Below, piece by piece: positions 35,092-42,692 of a stretch of 64,000 nucleotides of DNA (the first letter of the stretch is position 1; each line of letters starts with the position of its first letter). Both the position numbers and the translations under genes were made by a program. Origin of the DNA: Streptomyces sp. NRRL S-244 (lineage in GTDB: Bacteria > Actinomycetota > Actinomycetes > Streptomycetales > Streptomycetaceae); assembly GCF_000717915.1 (NCBI RefSeq), contig NZ_JOCX01000005.1, forward strand, positions 186,001-250,000, written 5' to 3'. The notes beneath the pieces were generated by a model, which did not search any database, was not told the DNA's origin, and was given only the letters and a program-made list of their open reading frames with translations.

Positions 35092-35724
35092 TCAGCCGAC
35101 GAGATCGGCGTACACGATGATGTTGTCGGGCCGGTGGCCGTCGGTGATCTCGCCCCCGCAGGTGATCAGCCGCAGCTCGGGGCGCGCGGTGTTCCCGTAC
35201 ACCTTGGCCGTCGGAAAGCTCTTCTTGTCGACCTGTTCCAGCGCGCGCACCCGGAAGACGGCGGAGCTGCCGTCCGCCCGGGAGACGGTGATCCCGTCAC
35301 CCGCGTGGATCTTCGCCACGTCGCGCAGTACGGCCGGGCCGCGCGCGGTGTCGAAGTGCCCGATGAGCACGGCCGGTCCCGTCTCGCCCGGGGTGACGCC
35401 CTTCGTGTACCAGCCGATCCGGTCCCCGTTCGCGACGGAGGGCACCTCGACGCTGCCGTCGGCGGCCAGCCCCAGCTTCAGCAGCGGACCCGTGTCCACC
35501 CCGGCCGCGGGGATCCGTACCCGTACGGGCTCGGAGGCGGGCAGCGCTGCGGCGGGCGCGGCCGAAGCGGTCGGCGCGGGCGGGGCCGGCGCCGGGGCCG
35601 CGGCGATGCGGGGCGCGGGCGGGGGCGCGGGCGCGGCCGGCGCGCCGCCGCAGCCGGTCAGGGCGGCGAGGGCGAGCGGACCGAGCAGGGCGGCGGCGAG
35701 CAGGGGGCGGACGCGGTGGGCCAT
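35092..35724 (-). CDS. Class F sortase, lipoprotein form
   Basis: Transpeptidase-type enzyme of 210 residues. The ATG at 35724 gives a signal peptide with lipobox ALTGC; an Ala/Pro linker (about 28-65) follows. The sortase core shows the His motif (VLIGHFDTARG), the catalytic Cys in LITCGG and a C-terminal Arg in DGHRPDN. This is the class F pattern found in Actinobacteria, whose natural substrates are mostly unknown. The neighbouring secreted protein lacks an LPXTG-like signal, so it is not an obvious substrate. Confidence 0.88.
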   Translation of the reverse strand: MAHRVRPLLAAALLGPLALAALTGCGGAPAAPAPPPAPRIAAAPAPAPPAPTASAAPAAALPASEPVRVRIPAAGVDTGPLLKLGLAADGSVEVPSVANGDRIGWYTKGVTPGETGPAVLIGHFDTARGPAVLRDVAKIHAGDGITVSRADGSSAVFRVRALEQVDKKSFPTAKVYGNTARPELRLITCGGEITDGHRPDNIIVYADLVG

Positions 35725-35824
35725 GGGGTGCTCCGGGAAACGGGCCCGGCGGGCCACCGCGGAGGTGGCCCGCCGGAGGCAGGAAAGCGGGAGGGGACGG
35801 GTTGGAGGGGCGGCAAAGGGAAGG

Positions 35825-36832
35825 TCAGCCCCGGCCGCGACCGGCGCGGCGGCCGCGGGCCAGCAGGGCCACACTCAGCCCGGCGAAGATCGCGACGAGA
35901 CCCGTGCCGGCCGCCACGGTGGTGCTGTTGTCGGTGTCCTCGGCGGCGAACTCGGCCCCCGCGGCCACCCCGCCCTTGGGCACGACCACGGTCTGCGCCC
36001 CGCCCTGCGGCTTCACGTCGGCGACCGGCGCGGCGCCGACCGTGACGGTCGGCTCGGGCTTCGGCGCGGGCTTGTCGGCGGCCCGGTCCTCGGTGACCTT
36101 GTAGTTCGGCTTGCAGCCCTTGGGCAGCGCGGGGAAGGAGGTCCGGCCGAGCGGGGTGCCGCCGCCCTGGGTCTTCCACTCGAAGCCGGGCGCGGCACCG
36201 CTCGGGTTCACGATGCGGGCGATGATGCCGGCCGACTCGGGCAGTGCGGGGAAACCGCGGTCCAGGAGCCGCCACGCGGTGTCCTCGCCGGCGACCCACA
36301 GCTCGGCCCGCGGGCCGTCGGGGGACATGAACAGCTTGGCGCTCATGCCGGCGCCGATGTTCTGCGACTTCTCGGCCGAGCAGACCGGGCCTGCCTTGCC
36401 CTCGGGCAGCGGGTAGGACTTGGCGACGCCCTTCGTGGTGACGACGAGCACCGGGGCGGTCGTCTCCGCCTTGGTGAGCTCGAAGGACGCCCCGTACGCC
36501 TCGGCGGTGGTCTGCCCGCGGGTGACCAGGCCCACGACGTGGAGCATGTAGTTGTCGCCCGGCTTCCACTGGTCGCCGACGTAGCGGATCCAGGCCTCCG
36601 GGCCCTCGGCCCCGTTGCGCAGCACCGCGACCATCCCGTTGCCGACGTAGACCGGCCGGCCCTCGTAGCGGCCGCTGTCGTCCGAGGAACCCGACGAATC
36701 CGCAGAGGCAGCCGCCCGGGTCGACGCCGCCGGCTGCGGGGCGGCGGTCGCGGCGACCGCGGTCGCGGCCGGCGCGAGCAGGGCCCCGGCGAGGGCGGCG
36801 GTGACGATCGAGGTGCGGAGGGCGGTACGCAT
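35825..36832 (-). CDS. Secreted protein with C-terminal membrane anchor
   Basis: 335 residues from the ATG at 36832, which starts a typical Sec signal peptide (LRTSIVTAALAGALLAPAA). The mature part is a beta-rich domain of about 230 residues (PVYVGNGMVAVLRNGAEGPE, GPRAELWVAGEDTAW) with two Cys. A Pro/Lys-rich stalk, a hydrophobic helix (TVAAGTGLVAIFAGLSVALL) and a basic tail follow. The end mimics a sortase substrate, but no LPXTG or LAXTG is present before the helix, so it is more likely just membrane-anchored. It precedes the sortase gene on the same strand by 100 bases. Confidence 0.8.
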   Translation of the reverse strand: MRTALRTSIVTAALAGALLAPAATAVAATAAPQPAASTRAAASADSSGSSDDSGRYEGRPVYVGNGMVAVLRNGAEGPEAWIRYVGDQWKPGDNYMLHVVGLVTRGQTTAEAYGASFELTKAETTAPVLVVTTKGVAKSYPLPEGKAGPVCSAEKSQNIGAGMSAKLFMSPDGPRAELWVAGEDTAWRLLDRGFPALPESAGIIARIVNPSGAAPGFEWKTQGGGTPLGRTSFPALPKGCKPNYKVTEDRAADKPAPKPEPTVTVGAAPVADVKPQGGAQTVVVPKGGVAAGAEFAAEDTDNSTTVAAGTGLVAIFAGLSVALLARGRRAGRGRG

Positions 36833-36940
36833 AACGACTCCTGGAGCTGCGTCGCGGGAAGGTGGGAGAGTCGCATGCCCCTTTTCTCTACGGGTTCTCT
36901 GCCGAAGGCTTCGTCCGGTGAGGTCTGGCGGGCTGCTGAA

Positions 36941-36958
36941 GAGAAATTTACGTTTCTC
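36941..36958. other. AT-rich hairpin in the 300-base divergent region before deoC
   Basis: GAGAAA and TTTCTC flank TTTACG. The 300 bases between the starts of the secreted-protein gene (36832) and deoC (37133) hold no gene. This small palindrome lies nearer the secreted-protein gene and could be part of its promoter or a protein site. Confidence 0.4.
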
Positions 36959-37096
36959 GTTCGACTGGACCATGAGGTTCCCGTCTTCGCCATGTAACAG
37001 GAAAAGCGGAGGTCAGCGGTCCGCAGTGCGTTCTTCGGCCGGATCCCCGCCCCGCCCGGATGTGCCCGAGTCCGCACATATGTGCGCCCGCGGGGG

Positions 37097-37126
37097 GTGA
37101 CAGGCAGCTACGCGCGTAGATATGCT
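37097..37126 (+). promoter_or_regulatory. deoC promoter with operator inside the spacer
   Basis: GTGACA (37097-37102), an 18-base spacer and TATGCT (37121-37126) form a good vegetative promoter. The perfect palindrome CTACGCGCGTAG (37108-37119) fills the spacer, so a bound repressor would block RNA polymerase. The GTG start at 37133 is seven bases after the -10 and has no Shine-Dalgarno, so the message is probably leaderless. Confidence 0.82.
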
Positions 37127-37132
37127 CATCTG

Positions 37133-38101
37133 GTGACCATGCCCACCACCCTCACCGCATTCGCTGACGTGACGACGTCCGACAGCGCGCTGCGCCGCTT
37201 CCTGCACGGGCTGCCCGGCGTAGACGCCGTCGGCCTGGAGGCCCGCGCGGCCGCGCTCGGTACCCGTTCGATCAAGACCACGGCCAAGGCGTACGCCATT
37301 GACCTGGCCATTTCGATGATCGACCTGACCACGCTTGAGGGTGCGGACACCCCGGGCAAGGTCCGAGCGCTCTCCGCCAAGGCCGTCAACCCCGACCCGA
37401 CCGACCGCACGACGCCCATGACCGCCGCGGTCTGCGTCTACCCCGACATGGTGGCCACCGCGAAGGCCGCCCTGAACGGCGCCGACGTCAAGGTGGCCTC
37501 CGTCGCGACCGCCTTCCCGGCCGGCCGCGCCGCGCTGCCCGTCAAGCTCGCGGACACCCGTGACGCCGTCGCCGCCGGCGCCGACGAGATCGACATGGTC
37601 ATCGACCGTGGCGCCTTCCTCGCCGGCCGCTACCTGGAGACGTACGAGCTGATCAAGGCCATCAAGGAGGCGTGCGTACGCCCCGACGGCACCGCCGCCC
37701 GCCTCAAGGTCATCTTCGAGACCGGCGAGCTGTCGACGTACGACAACATCCGCCGGGCCTCCTGGATCGGCATGCTCGCGGGCGCCGACTTCATCAAGAC
37801 CTCCACCGGCAAGGTCGGCGTCAACGCCACCCCCGCCAACACGCTGCTGATGCTCGAAGCCGTCCGCGACTTCAAGGCGCAGACTGGAATCCAGATCGGC
37901 GTGAAGCCGGCCGGCGGCATCCGGACCACCAAGGACGCCATCAAGTTCCTGGTCCTGGTCAACGAGACCGTGGGCGAGGACTGGCTCTCCAACCACTGGT
38001 TCCGCTTCGGCGCCTCCAGCCTGCTCAACGACCTGTTGATGCAGCGCCAGAAGCTGAGCACCGGCCGTTACTCCGGTCCCGACTACGTGACGGTGGACTG
38101 A
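37133..38101 (+). CDS. deoC: Deoxyribose-phosphate aldolase
   Basis: Cleaves 2-deoxyribose-5-phosphate to acetaldehyde and glyceraldehyde-3-phosphate. 322 residues from GTG 37133 (ATG 37139 is two codons further). The DERA barrel motifs are present: DLTTLEGADT, CVYPDMV, GADEIDMVIDRGAFL, LKVIFETGEL, DFIKTSTGK (Schiff-base Lys) and GVKPAGGIRTTKDA (second active-site Lys). It is the longer, class of DERA found in Actinobacteria and animals. It is the first gene of an operon with two aldehyde dehydrogenase genes, the first five bases downstream. Confidence 0.96.
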   Translation: MTMPTTLTAFADVTTSDSALRRFLHGLPGVDAVGLEARAAALGTRSIKTTAKAYAIDLAISMIDLTTLEGADTPGKVRALSAKAVNPDPTDRTTPMTAAVCVYPDMVATAKAALNGADVKVASVATAFPAGRAALPVKLADTRDAVAAGADEIDMVIDRGAFLAGRYLETYELIKAIKEACVRPDGTAARLKVIFETGELSTYDNIRRASWIGMLAGADFIKTSTGKVGVNATPANTLLMLEAVRDFKAQTGIQIGVKPAGGIRTTKDAIKFLVLVNETVGEDWLSNHWFRFGASSLLNDLLMQRQKLSTGRYSGPDYVTVD

Positions 38102-38106
38102 TCACC

Positions 38107-39543
38107 ATGGCATCCCTTTTCGAGTACGCACCGGCCCCCGAGTCGCGTTCCGTCGTCGACATCGCCCCCTCGTACGGGCTCTTCATCGACGGCGAGTTCG
38201 TCGACGCCGCCGACGGCAAGGTCTTCAAGACCGTCTCCCCGTCGTCCGAGGAGGTCCTCTCCGAGGTCGCCCAGGCCGGCGCCGCCGACGTCGACCGCGC
38301 CGTCAAGGCCGCCCGCAAGGCCTTCGCGACCTGGTCCGCGCTGCCCGGCTCCGAGCGCGCCAAGTACCTCTTCCGCATCGCCCGGATCATCCAGGAGCGC
38401 AGCCGCGAGCTGGCCGTCCTGGAGACCCTGGACAACGGCAAGCCGATCAAGGAGACCCGCGACGCGGACCTCCCGCTCGTCGCCGCCCACTTCTTCTACT
38501 ACGCGGGCTGGGCCGACAAGCTCGACCACGCGGGCTACGGCGCGAACCCGCGCCCGCTCGGCGTGGCCGGACAGGTCATCCCCTGGAACTTCCCCCTCCT
38601 CATGCTGGCGTGGAAGATCGCCCCGGCGCTGGCCACCGGCAACACGGTCGTGCTGAAGCCGGCGGAGACCACCCCGCTCACCGCGCTGTTCTTCGCGGAC
38701 ATCTGCCGCCAGGCGGGCCTGCCCAAGGGCGTCGTCAACATCCTCACGGGTTACGGCGACGCGGGCGCGGCCCTCGTCGAGCACCCGGACGTCAACAAGG
38801 TCGCCTTCACCGGCTCGACCGCGGTCGGCAAGGCCATCGCCCGCCAGATCGCCGGTACGGACAAGAAGGTCACCCTGGAGCTGGGCGGCAAGGGCGCCAA
38901 CATCGTCTTCGACGACGCCCCCATCGACCAGGCCGTCGAGGGCATCGTCAACGGGATCTTCTTCAACCAGGGCCAGGTCTGCTGCGCGGGCTCGCGCCTG
39001 CTGGTCCAGGAGTCGATCCACGACGAGCTGCTGGACTCCCTCAAGCGCCGCCTGAGCACCCTGCGCCTGGGCGACCCGCTCGACAAGAACACCGACATCG
39101 GCGCGATCAACTCCGCCGAGCAGCTGGCCCGGATCACCGCGCTCGCGGAGACCGGCGAGGCCGAGGGCGCCGAGCGCTGGTCCCCGGCGTGCGAGCTGCC
39201 GTCCTCCGGCTACTGGTTCGCCCCGACGCTCTTCACGAACGTCACCCAGGCGCACACCGTCGCCCGCGACGAGATCTTCGGCCCGGTGCTGTCCGTGCTG
39301 ACGTTCCGTACGCCCGACGAGGCCGTCGCCAAGGCCAACAACAGCCAGTACGGCCTGTCCGCCGGCATCTGGACGGAGAAGGGCTCGCGCATCCTCGCGG
39401 TCGCGAACAAGCTCCGCGCGGGTGTCGTCTGGGCCAACACGTTCAACAAGTTCGACCCGACCTCGCCCTTCGGCGGCTACAAGGAGTCGGGCTTCGGCCG
39501 CGAGGGCGGTCGCCACGGCCTGGAGGGCTACCTCGATGTCTGA
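38107..39543 (+). CDS. Aldehyde dehydrogenase, full-length
   Basis: NAD(P)-dependent aldehyde dehydrogenase of 478 residues. Key elements: VIPWNFPLLMLAWKIAPAL (nucleotide binding), VAFTGSTAVGKAI, LELGGKGANIVFDDA (general-base Glu) and FFNQGQVCCAGSRLLV (catalytic Cys), then EIFGPVLSVLTF. Following deoC at five bases, its likely substrate is the acetaldehyde made by the aldolase, giving acetate. The last eight bases overlap the next gene, a short relative. Confidence 0.93.
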   Translation: MASLFEYAPAPESRSVVDIAPSYGLFIDGEFVDAADGKVFKTVSPSSEEVLSEVAQAGAADVDRAVKAARKAFATWSALPGSERAKYLFRIARIIQERSRELAVLETLDNGKPIKETRDADLPLVAAHFFYYAGWADKLDHAGYGANPRPLGVAGQVIPWNFPLLMLAWKIAPALATGNTVVLKPAETTPLTALFFADICRQAGLPKGVVNILTGYGDAGAALVEHPDVNKVAFTGSTAVGKAIARQIAGTDKKVTLELGGKGANIVFDDAPIDQAVEGIVNGIFFNQGQVCCAGSRLLVQESIHDELLDSLKRRLSTLRLGDPLDKNTDIGAINSAEQLARITALAETGEAEGAERWSPACELPSSGYWFAPTLFTNVTQAHTVARDEIFGPVLSVLTFRTPDEAVAKANNSQYGLSAGIWTEKGSRILAVANKLRAGVVWANTFNKFDPTSPFGGYKESGFGREGGRHGLEGYLDV

Positions 39544-40432
39544 GTCGTCGACCCGTCTGAACGTCTTCAAGACCTACAAGCTGTACGTCGGGGGCAAGTT
39601 CCCCCGCTCCGAGAGCGGCCGGGTGTACGAGGTGCAGGACTCCAAGGGCAAGTGGCTGGCCAACGCCCCCCTGTCCTCCCGCAAGGACGCGCGTGACGCG
39701 GTCGTCGCGGCCCGCAAGGCCTTCGGCGGCTGGTCGGGCGCGACGGCGTACAACCGCGGGCAGATCCTCTACCGCATCGCCGAGATGCTGGAGGGCCGCC
39801 GCGAGCAGTTCGTCCGCGAGGTCGGCGAGGCCGAGGGCCTGTCCAAGTCGAAGGCCGGCGCGGTCGTCGACGCGGCCATCGACCGCTGGGTCTGGTACGC
39901 GGGCTGGACCGACAAGATCGGCCAGATCGTGGGCGGGGCCAACCCGGTCGCGGGCCCCTTCTTCAACCTCTCCACCCCGGAACCCACGGGCGTCGTGACC
40001 GTGATCGCCCCCCAGGACTCGTCCTTCCTGGGCCTGATCTCGGTGATCGCCCCGGTCATCGCGACGGGCAACACGGCCGTCGTGATCACCTCGGAGAAGT
40101 CCCCGCTCCCCGCCCTGTCCCTGGGCGAGGTGCTGGCCACCTCCGACCTGCCGGGCGGAGTCGTCAACATCCTGTCCGGCAAGGCCGCCGAGATGGGCCC
40201 GCACCTGGCGTCCCACCAGGACGTCAACGCGATCGACCTGGCGGGCGCCGACGCGGCGCTGGCCAAGGAGCTGGAGATCGCGGCGGCCGACAACCTCAAG
40301 CGCGTCCTGCGTCCACAGCCTGTGGACGACTGGAGCGCCGACCCGGGCACGTCGCGCATGACGGCGTTCCTGGAGACGAAGACGGTCTGGCACCCGACGG
40401 GCTCGCTGGGCTCGGGCGGATCCTCGTACTAG
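39536..40432 (+). CDS. Short aldehyde dehydrogenase-like protein without catalytic half
   Basis: 298 residues that align with the N-terminal NAD-binding half of aldehyde dehydrogenases (TYKLYVGGKFPRSESGRVYE, NRGQILYRIAEMLEGRREQF, GVVTVIAPQDSSFLGLISVI). It ends where the catalytic Cys domain would begin; no Cys motif is present. The ATG at 39536 overlaps the end of the full-length gene. It reads as an intact, selected gene, not a decayed one: codon use is normal and the frame is clean. A regulatory or stabilising partner of the full-length enzyme is my best guess. Confidence 0.85.
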   Translation: MSESSTRLNVFKTYKLYVGGKFPRSESGRVYEVQDSKGKWLANAPLSSRKDARDAVVAARKAFGGWSGATAYNRGQILYRIAEMLEGRREQFVREVGEAEGLSKSKAGAVVDAAIDRWVWYAGWTDKIGQIVGGANPVAGPFFNLSTPEPTGVVTVIAPQDSSFLGLISVIAPVIATGNTAVVITSEKSPLPALSLGEVLATSDLPGGVVNILSGKAAEMGPHLASHQDVNAIDLAGADAALAKELEIAAADNLKRVLRPQPVDDWSADPGTSRMTAFLETKTVWHPTGSLGSGGSSY

Positions 40433-40450
40433 AGGACCCCCTCCGGAACC

Positions 40451-40483
40451 GGCCCCGGCAGCGTCCCCCGCGCTGCCGGGGCC
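40451..40483 (+). terminator. Hairpin after the deoC operon
   Basis: A perfect 13-bp stem (GGCCCCGGCAGCG with CGCTGCCGGGGCC) and a 7-base loop, 18 bases after the stop; also usable by the convergent small gene. Confidence 0.85.
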
Positions 40484-40502
40484 TTCCCGTGCCCCCTTAC
40501 GA

Positions 40503-40850
40503 CTACTTCGGCAGCAGCGGGCCGAGCAGCGAGGACGCGGCCGCCTCGGGCAGCTCGCCGACGGACGGACCCTGCGTCAGGATCCCCGTGACCATGGTCG
40601 TGCCGACCGCCGGGAAGTCGGCGACCCGCGTGGCCACGCCGTTGTCGAGCGGGTCCACGCCGGTGTGGGCCAGCGGGTTCACCTTGAGGTTCGCGACGGG
40701 GTCGGTGACCCCCGCGAGGGCCGCCGGAACCGAGAGCTCACCGGCCTGGGCGCCACCGGCGGCCATGGCCAGGGCCGCACCGGCCATGGAGAGCGTGATG
40801 CCTGCGGAGCGCAGCGCGGAGCTGCCGGGTGCTGCTGCGTGACGTGCCAT
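40503..40850 (-). CDS. Small secreted protein of unknown function
   Basis: 115 residues: basic N-terminus, hydrophobic core ITLSMAGAALAMAAGG and likely cleavage near AQA-GE (about residue 36), then a short mature domain (VTDPVANLKVNPLAHTGVDP) without Cys. It resembles other small exported Streptomyces proteins of unknown role, including the one at 32152. It converges on the deoC operon and shares its terminator region. Confidence 0.75.
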   Translation of the reverse strand: MARHAAAPGSSALRSAGITLSMAGAALAMAAGGAQAGELSVPAALAGVTDPVANLKVNPLAHTGVDPLDNGVATRVADFPAVGTTMVTGILTQGPSVGELPEAAASSLLGPLLPK

Positions 40851-40970
40851 GGGGATCCCGCCTGAGGTCGTAGTCGCGTGCGCACGCAGCGTAGTTGAGG
40901 TGTGATCCTGGATACCAACCGGCCACCGGAGGCATCCCCTGCGCGGGGGAATGGTTCACACTGGTGTCCC

Positions 40971-41603
40971 GTGAGCTCCTCCTCTCCTTTGCCTACGCGT
41001 GTCGTCCTGTTGACCGGGCCTTCGGGGTCCGGCAAGTCCAGGCTGGCTGCCCGTTCCGGGCTGCCGGTGCTGCGCCTGGACGACTTCTACAAGGAGGGCG
41101 ACGACCCGACCCTCCCACTGGTCGAGGGCAGTTCCGACATCGACTGGGACTCCCCGCTGTCGTGGGACGCCGACGCCGCGGTCGCCGCGATCGGGGAGCT
41201 CTGCGCGGGCGGCCGGACCGAGGTGCCGGTGTACTCCATCGCCACCTCCTCCCGTTCGGGTACGGAGACGCTGGACATCTCCCGTACCCCGCTGTTCATC
41301 GCGGAGGGGATCTTTGCGGCCGACATCGTGGCCCGGTGTCATGAGATGGGGCTGCTCGCCGATGCCATCTGCCTGCGCGGCCGGCCGTCGACGACGTTCC
41401 GGCGCAGGCTCGCGCGGGATCTGCGCGAGGGGCGCAAGTCGCTGCCGTTCCTGCTGCGCAGGGGATGGCGGCTGATGCGGGCGGAGCGGGGCATCGTGGC
41501 CCGCCACACCGCCCTCGGCGCCCACGCCTGCGCCCGCGACGAGGCCCTCGGGCGGCTGGCCGCCTGCGCCGCGGGCCGCCACCGCACGACCGCCCCGGCG
41601 TAG
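40971..41603 (+). CDS. Uridine kinase-like P-loop protein
   Basis: 210 residues. Walker A is GPSGSGKS (about residues 16-23), followed by LRLDDFYKEGDDP, typical of the uridine kinase/phosphoribulokinase group, and FIAEGIFAAD as the Walker B-like strand. The GTG at 40971 fits the family N-terminus; longer frames upstream look non-coding. Uridine kinases salvage uridine and cytidine to the monophosphates. The neighbourhood is rich in nucleoside genes, which supports the name, but the nucleoside specificity is not proven by motifs. Confidence 0.85.
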   Translation: MSSSSPLPTRVVLLTGPSGSGKSRLAARSGLPVLRLDDFYKEGDDPTLPLVEGSSDIDWDSPLSWDADAAVAAIGELCAGGRTEVPVYSIATSSRSGTETLDISRTPLFIAEGIFAADIVARCHEMGLLADAICLRGRPSTTFRRRLARDLREGRKSLPFLLRRGWRLMRAERGIVARHTALGAHACARDEALGRLAACAAGRHRTTAPA

Positions 41604-41754
41604 CAATACAAGAAGCGGCAATACGAGAAGCGGCAATACGAGAAGGCGGGACCACGCGGACCCCCGGCCGCCTGATCCCGCCTTCTCCCCCCGCAGGCCC
41701 CCGTCCCACCCCCGTAGGACGGGCCCCCTGGCCCATGGTCTGTGGTGTGCCGCG

Positions 41755-42459
41755 TTACGCGACGAGCTCCTCGAAGGACTCCGCCTCGTCGCGGCCGAAG
41801 CTCAGCACCTCGTCGTCCCGCAGCCGCCGCAGCGACCGCCAGATGCTCGACTTCACCGTGCCGACGCTGATCCCCAGGATCTCCGCGATCTCCGGGTCCG
41901 TACGGCCCTCGTAGTACCGCAGCACCAGCATCGTGCGCTGCGGCTCCGGGATGCGGGCCAGTGCCTGCCACAGCACCGCGCGCAGCTCCGTACCCCGCAT
42001 CGCGTCCGTGTCGGAGGCCGTCTCCGGGAGCTCCTCGGTCGGGTACTCGTTCAGCTTCCGCCGGCGCCAGGCGCTGATGTGCAGGTTCGTCATCGTGCGA
42101 CGCAGGTACCCGCCGACGGCGGCCTTGTCGCTGATCCGGTCCCAGGCGCGGTACGTGGAGAACAGCGCGCTCTGGAGCAGGTCCTCGGCCTCGTAACGGT
42201 CACCGGTCAGGTGGAAGGCCGTCGCGTAGAGGGCGGCCCGCCGCTCCTGGACGTACGCCGTGAACTCGGCCTCCGAGGTGGCGGAGAGCTCGGGCGTGCG
42301 CTGCACCGGGACGGCGGACTGGTACGTGTTCGCGTCGATGGCCACCGTGTGCGCCGGCCGCGGACGGGCGACCGTCACCGAACGGACACCTGCCCGGCGG
42401 TTCACATCGTGCAGCCGCGTGACAACCGCGCTGGTGGTGGTGCTGTGCAGCGTGTTCAT
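41755..42459 (-). CDS. sigQ: ECF sigma factor SigQ (SigE-family)
   Basis: 234 residues. Region 2 is about 70-135 (YATAFHLTGDRYEAEDLLQSAL, YLRRTMTNLHISAWRRRK) and region 4 about 160-215 (ALARIPEPQRTMLVLRYYEGRTDPEIAEIL split, GISVGTVKSSIWRSLRRLR). It is divergent from afsQ1-afsQ2, the arrangement of S. coelicolor, where AfsQ1 controls sigQ and both affect antibiotic production and development under nitrogen stress. A Shine-Dalgarno GGGGGGCG precedes the ATG. The first 60 residues form an unusual polar extension. Confidence 0.92.
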   Translation of the reverse strand: MNTLHSTTTSAVVTRLHDVNRRAGVRSVTVARPRPAHTVAIDANTYQSAVPVQRTPELSATSEAEFTAYVQERRAALYATAFHLTGDRYEAEDLLQSALFSTYRAWDRISDKAAVGGYLRRTMTNLHISAWRRRKLNEYPTEELPETASDTDAMRGTELRAVLWQALARIPEPQRTMLVLRYYEGRTDPEIAEILGISVGTVKSSIWRSLRRLRDDEVLSFGRDEAESFEELVA

Positions 42460-42552
42460 CTCGCGCCCCCCGTCGTGGAGTCTGCTTCGGATCCTGCTCG
42501 GTTTCGTTGGTAAAAGACTGCCCGGCCGACTTAACCGGGGTGTCCGCCGACT

Positions 42553-42568
42553 GTCACAGGCCTGTCAC
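42553..42568. promoter_or_regulatory. AfsQ1 binding box between sigQ and afsQ1
   Basis: GTCACAGGCCTGTCAC is a perfect match to the published AfsQ1 consensus GTnAC-n6-GTnAC as I remember it. It lies 94 bases upstream of the sigQ start and 125 before afsQ1. Confidence 0.8.
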
Positions 42569-42578
42569 AGCGGCTCCG

Positions 42579-42633
42579 GTGGGTCCGGCGTGGGTCCGGT
42601 GTGGGTCGGGCGTGGGTTCGGTGTGGGTCCCCG
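42579..42633 (+). repeat. Five 11-bp direct repeats upstream of afsQ1
   Basis: Units begin exactly every 11 bases: GTGGGTCCGGC, GTGGGTCCGGT, GTGGGTCGGGC, GTGGGTTCGGT and GTGGGTCCCCG. A period of 11, one helical turn, is what SARP and OmpR-type proteins use. It lies just after the AfsQ1 box. Confidence 0.85.
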
Positions 42634-42656
42634 GTCGGATCCCGTGGGCCCGACGG

Positions 42657-42686
42657 TCGAACTCCGAACGGTCGATGGGACAGAAT
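42657..42686 (+). promoter_or_regulatory. Putative afsQ1 promoter giving a leaderless message
   Basis: TCGAAC (42657-42662), an 18-base spacer and CAGAAT (42681-42686); the GTG start is seven bases later, with no Shine-Dalgarno. The -35 is weak, the -10 fair. Confidence 0.5.
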
Positions 42687-42692
42687 GAGCCC

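Noticed and set aside
39536..40432. Reading the short aldehyde dehydrogenase as a pseudogene
   Set aside because: The frame is clean, codon use is normal, the start overlaps the upstream gene and a terminator follows at once, so it looks like an intact short gene.
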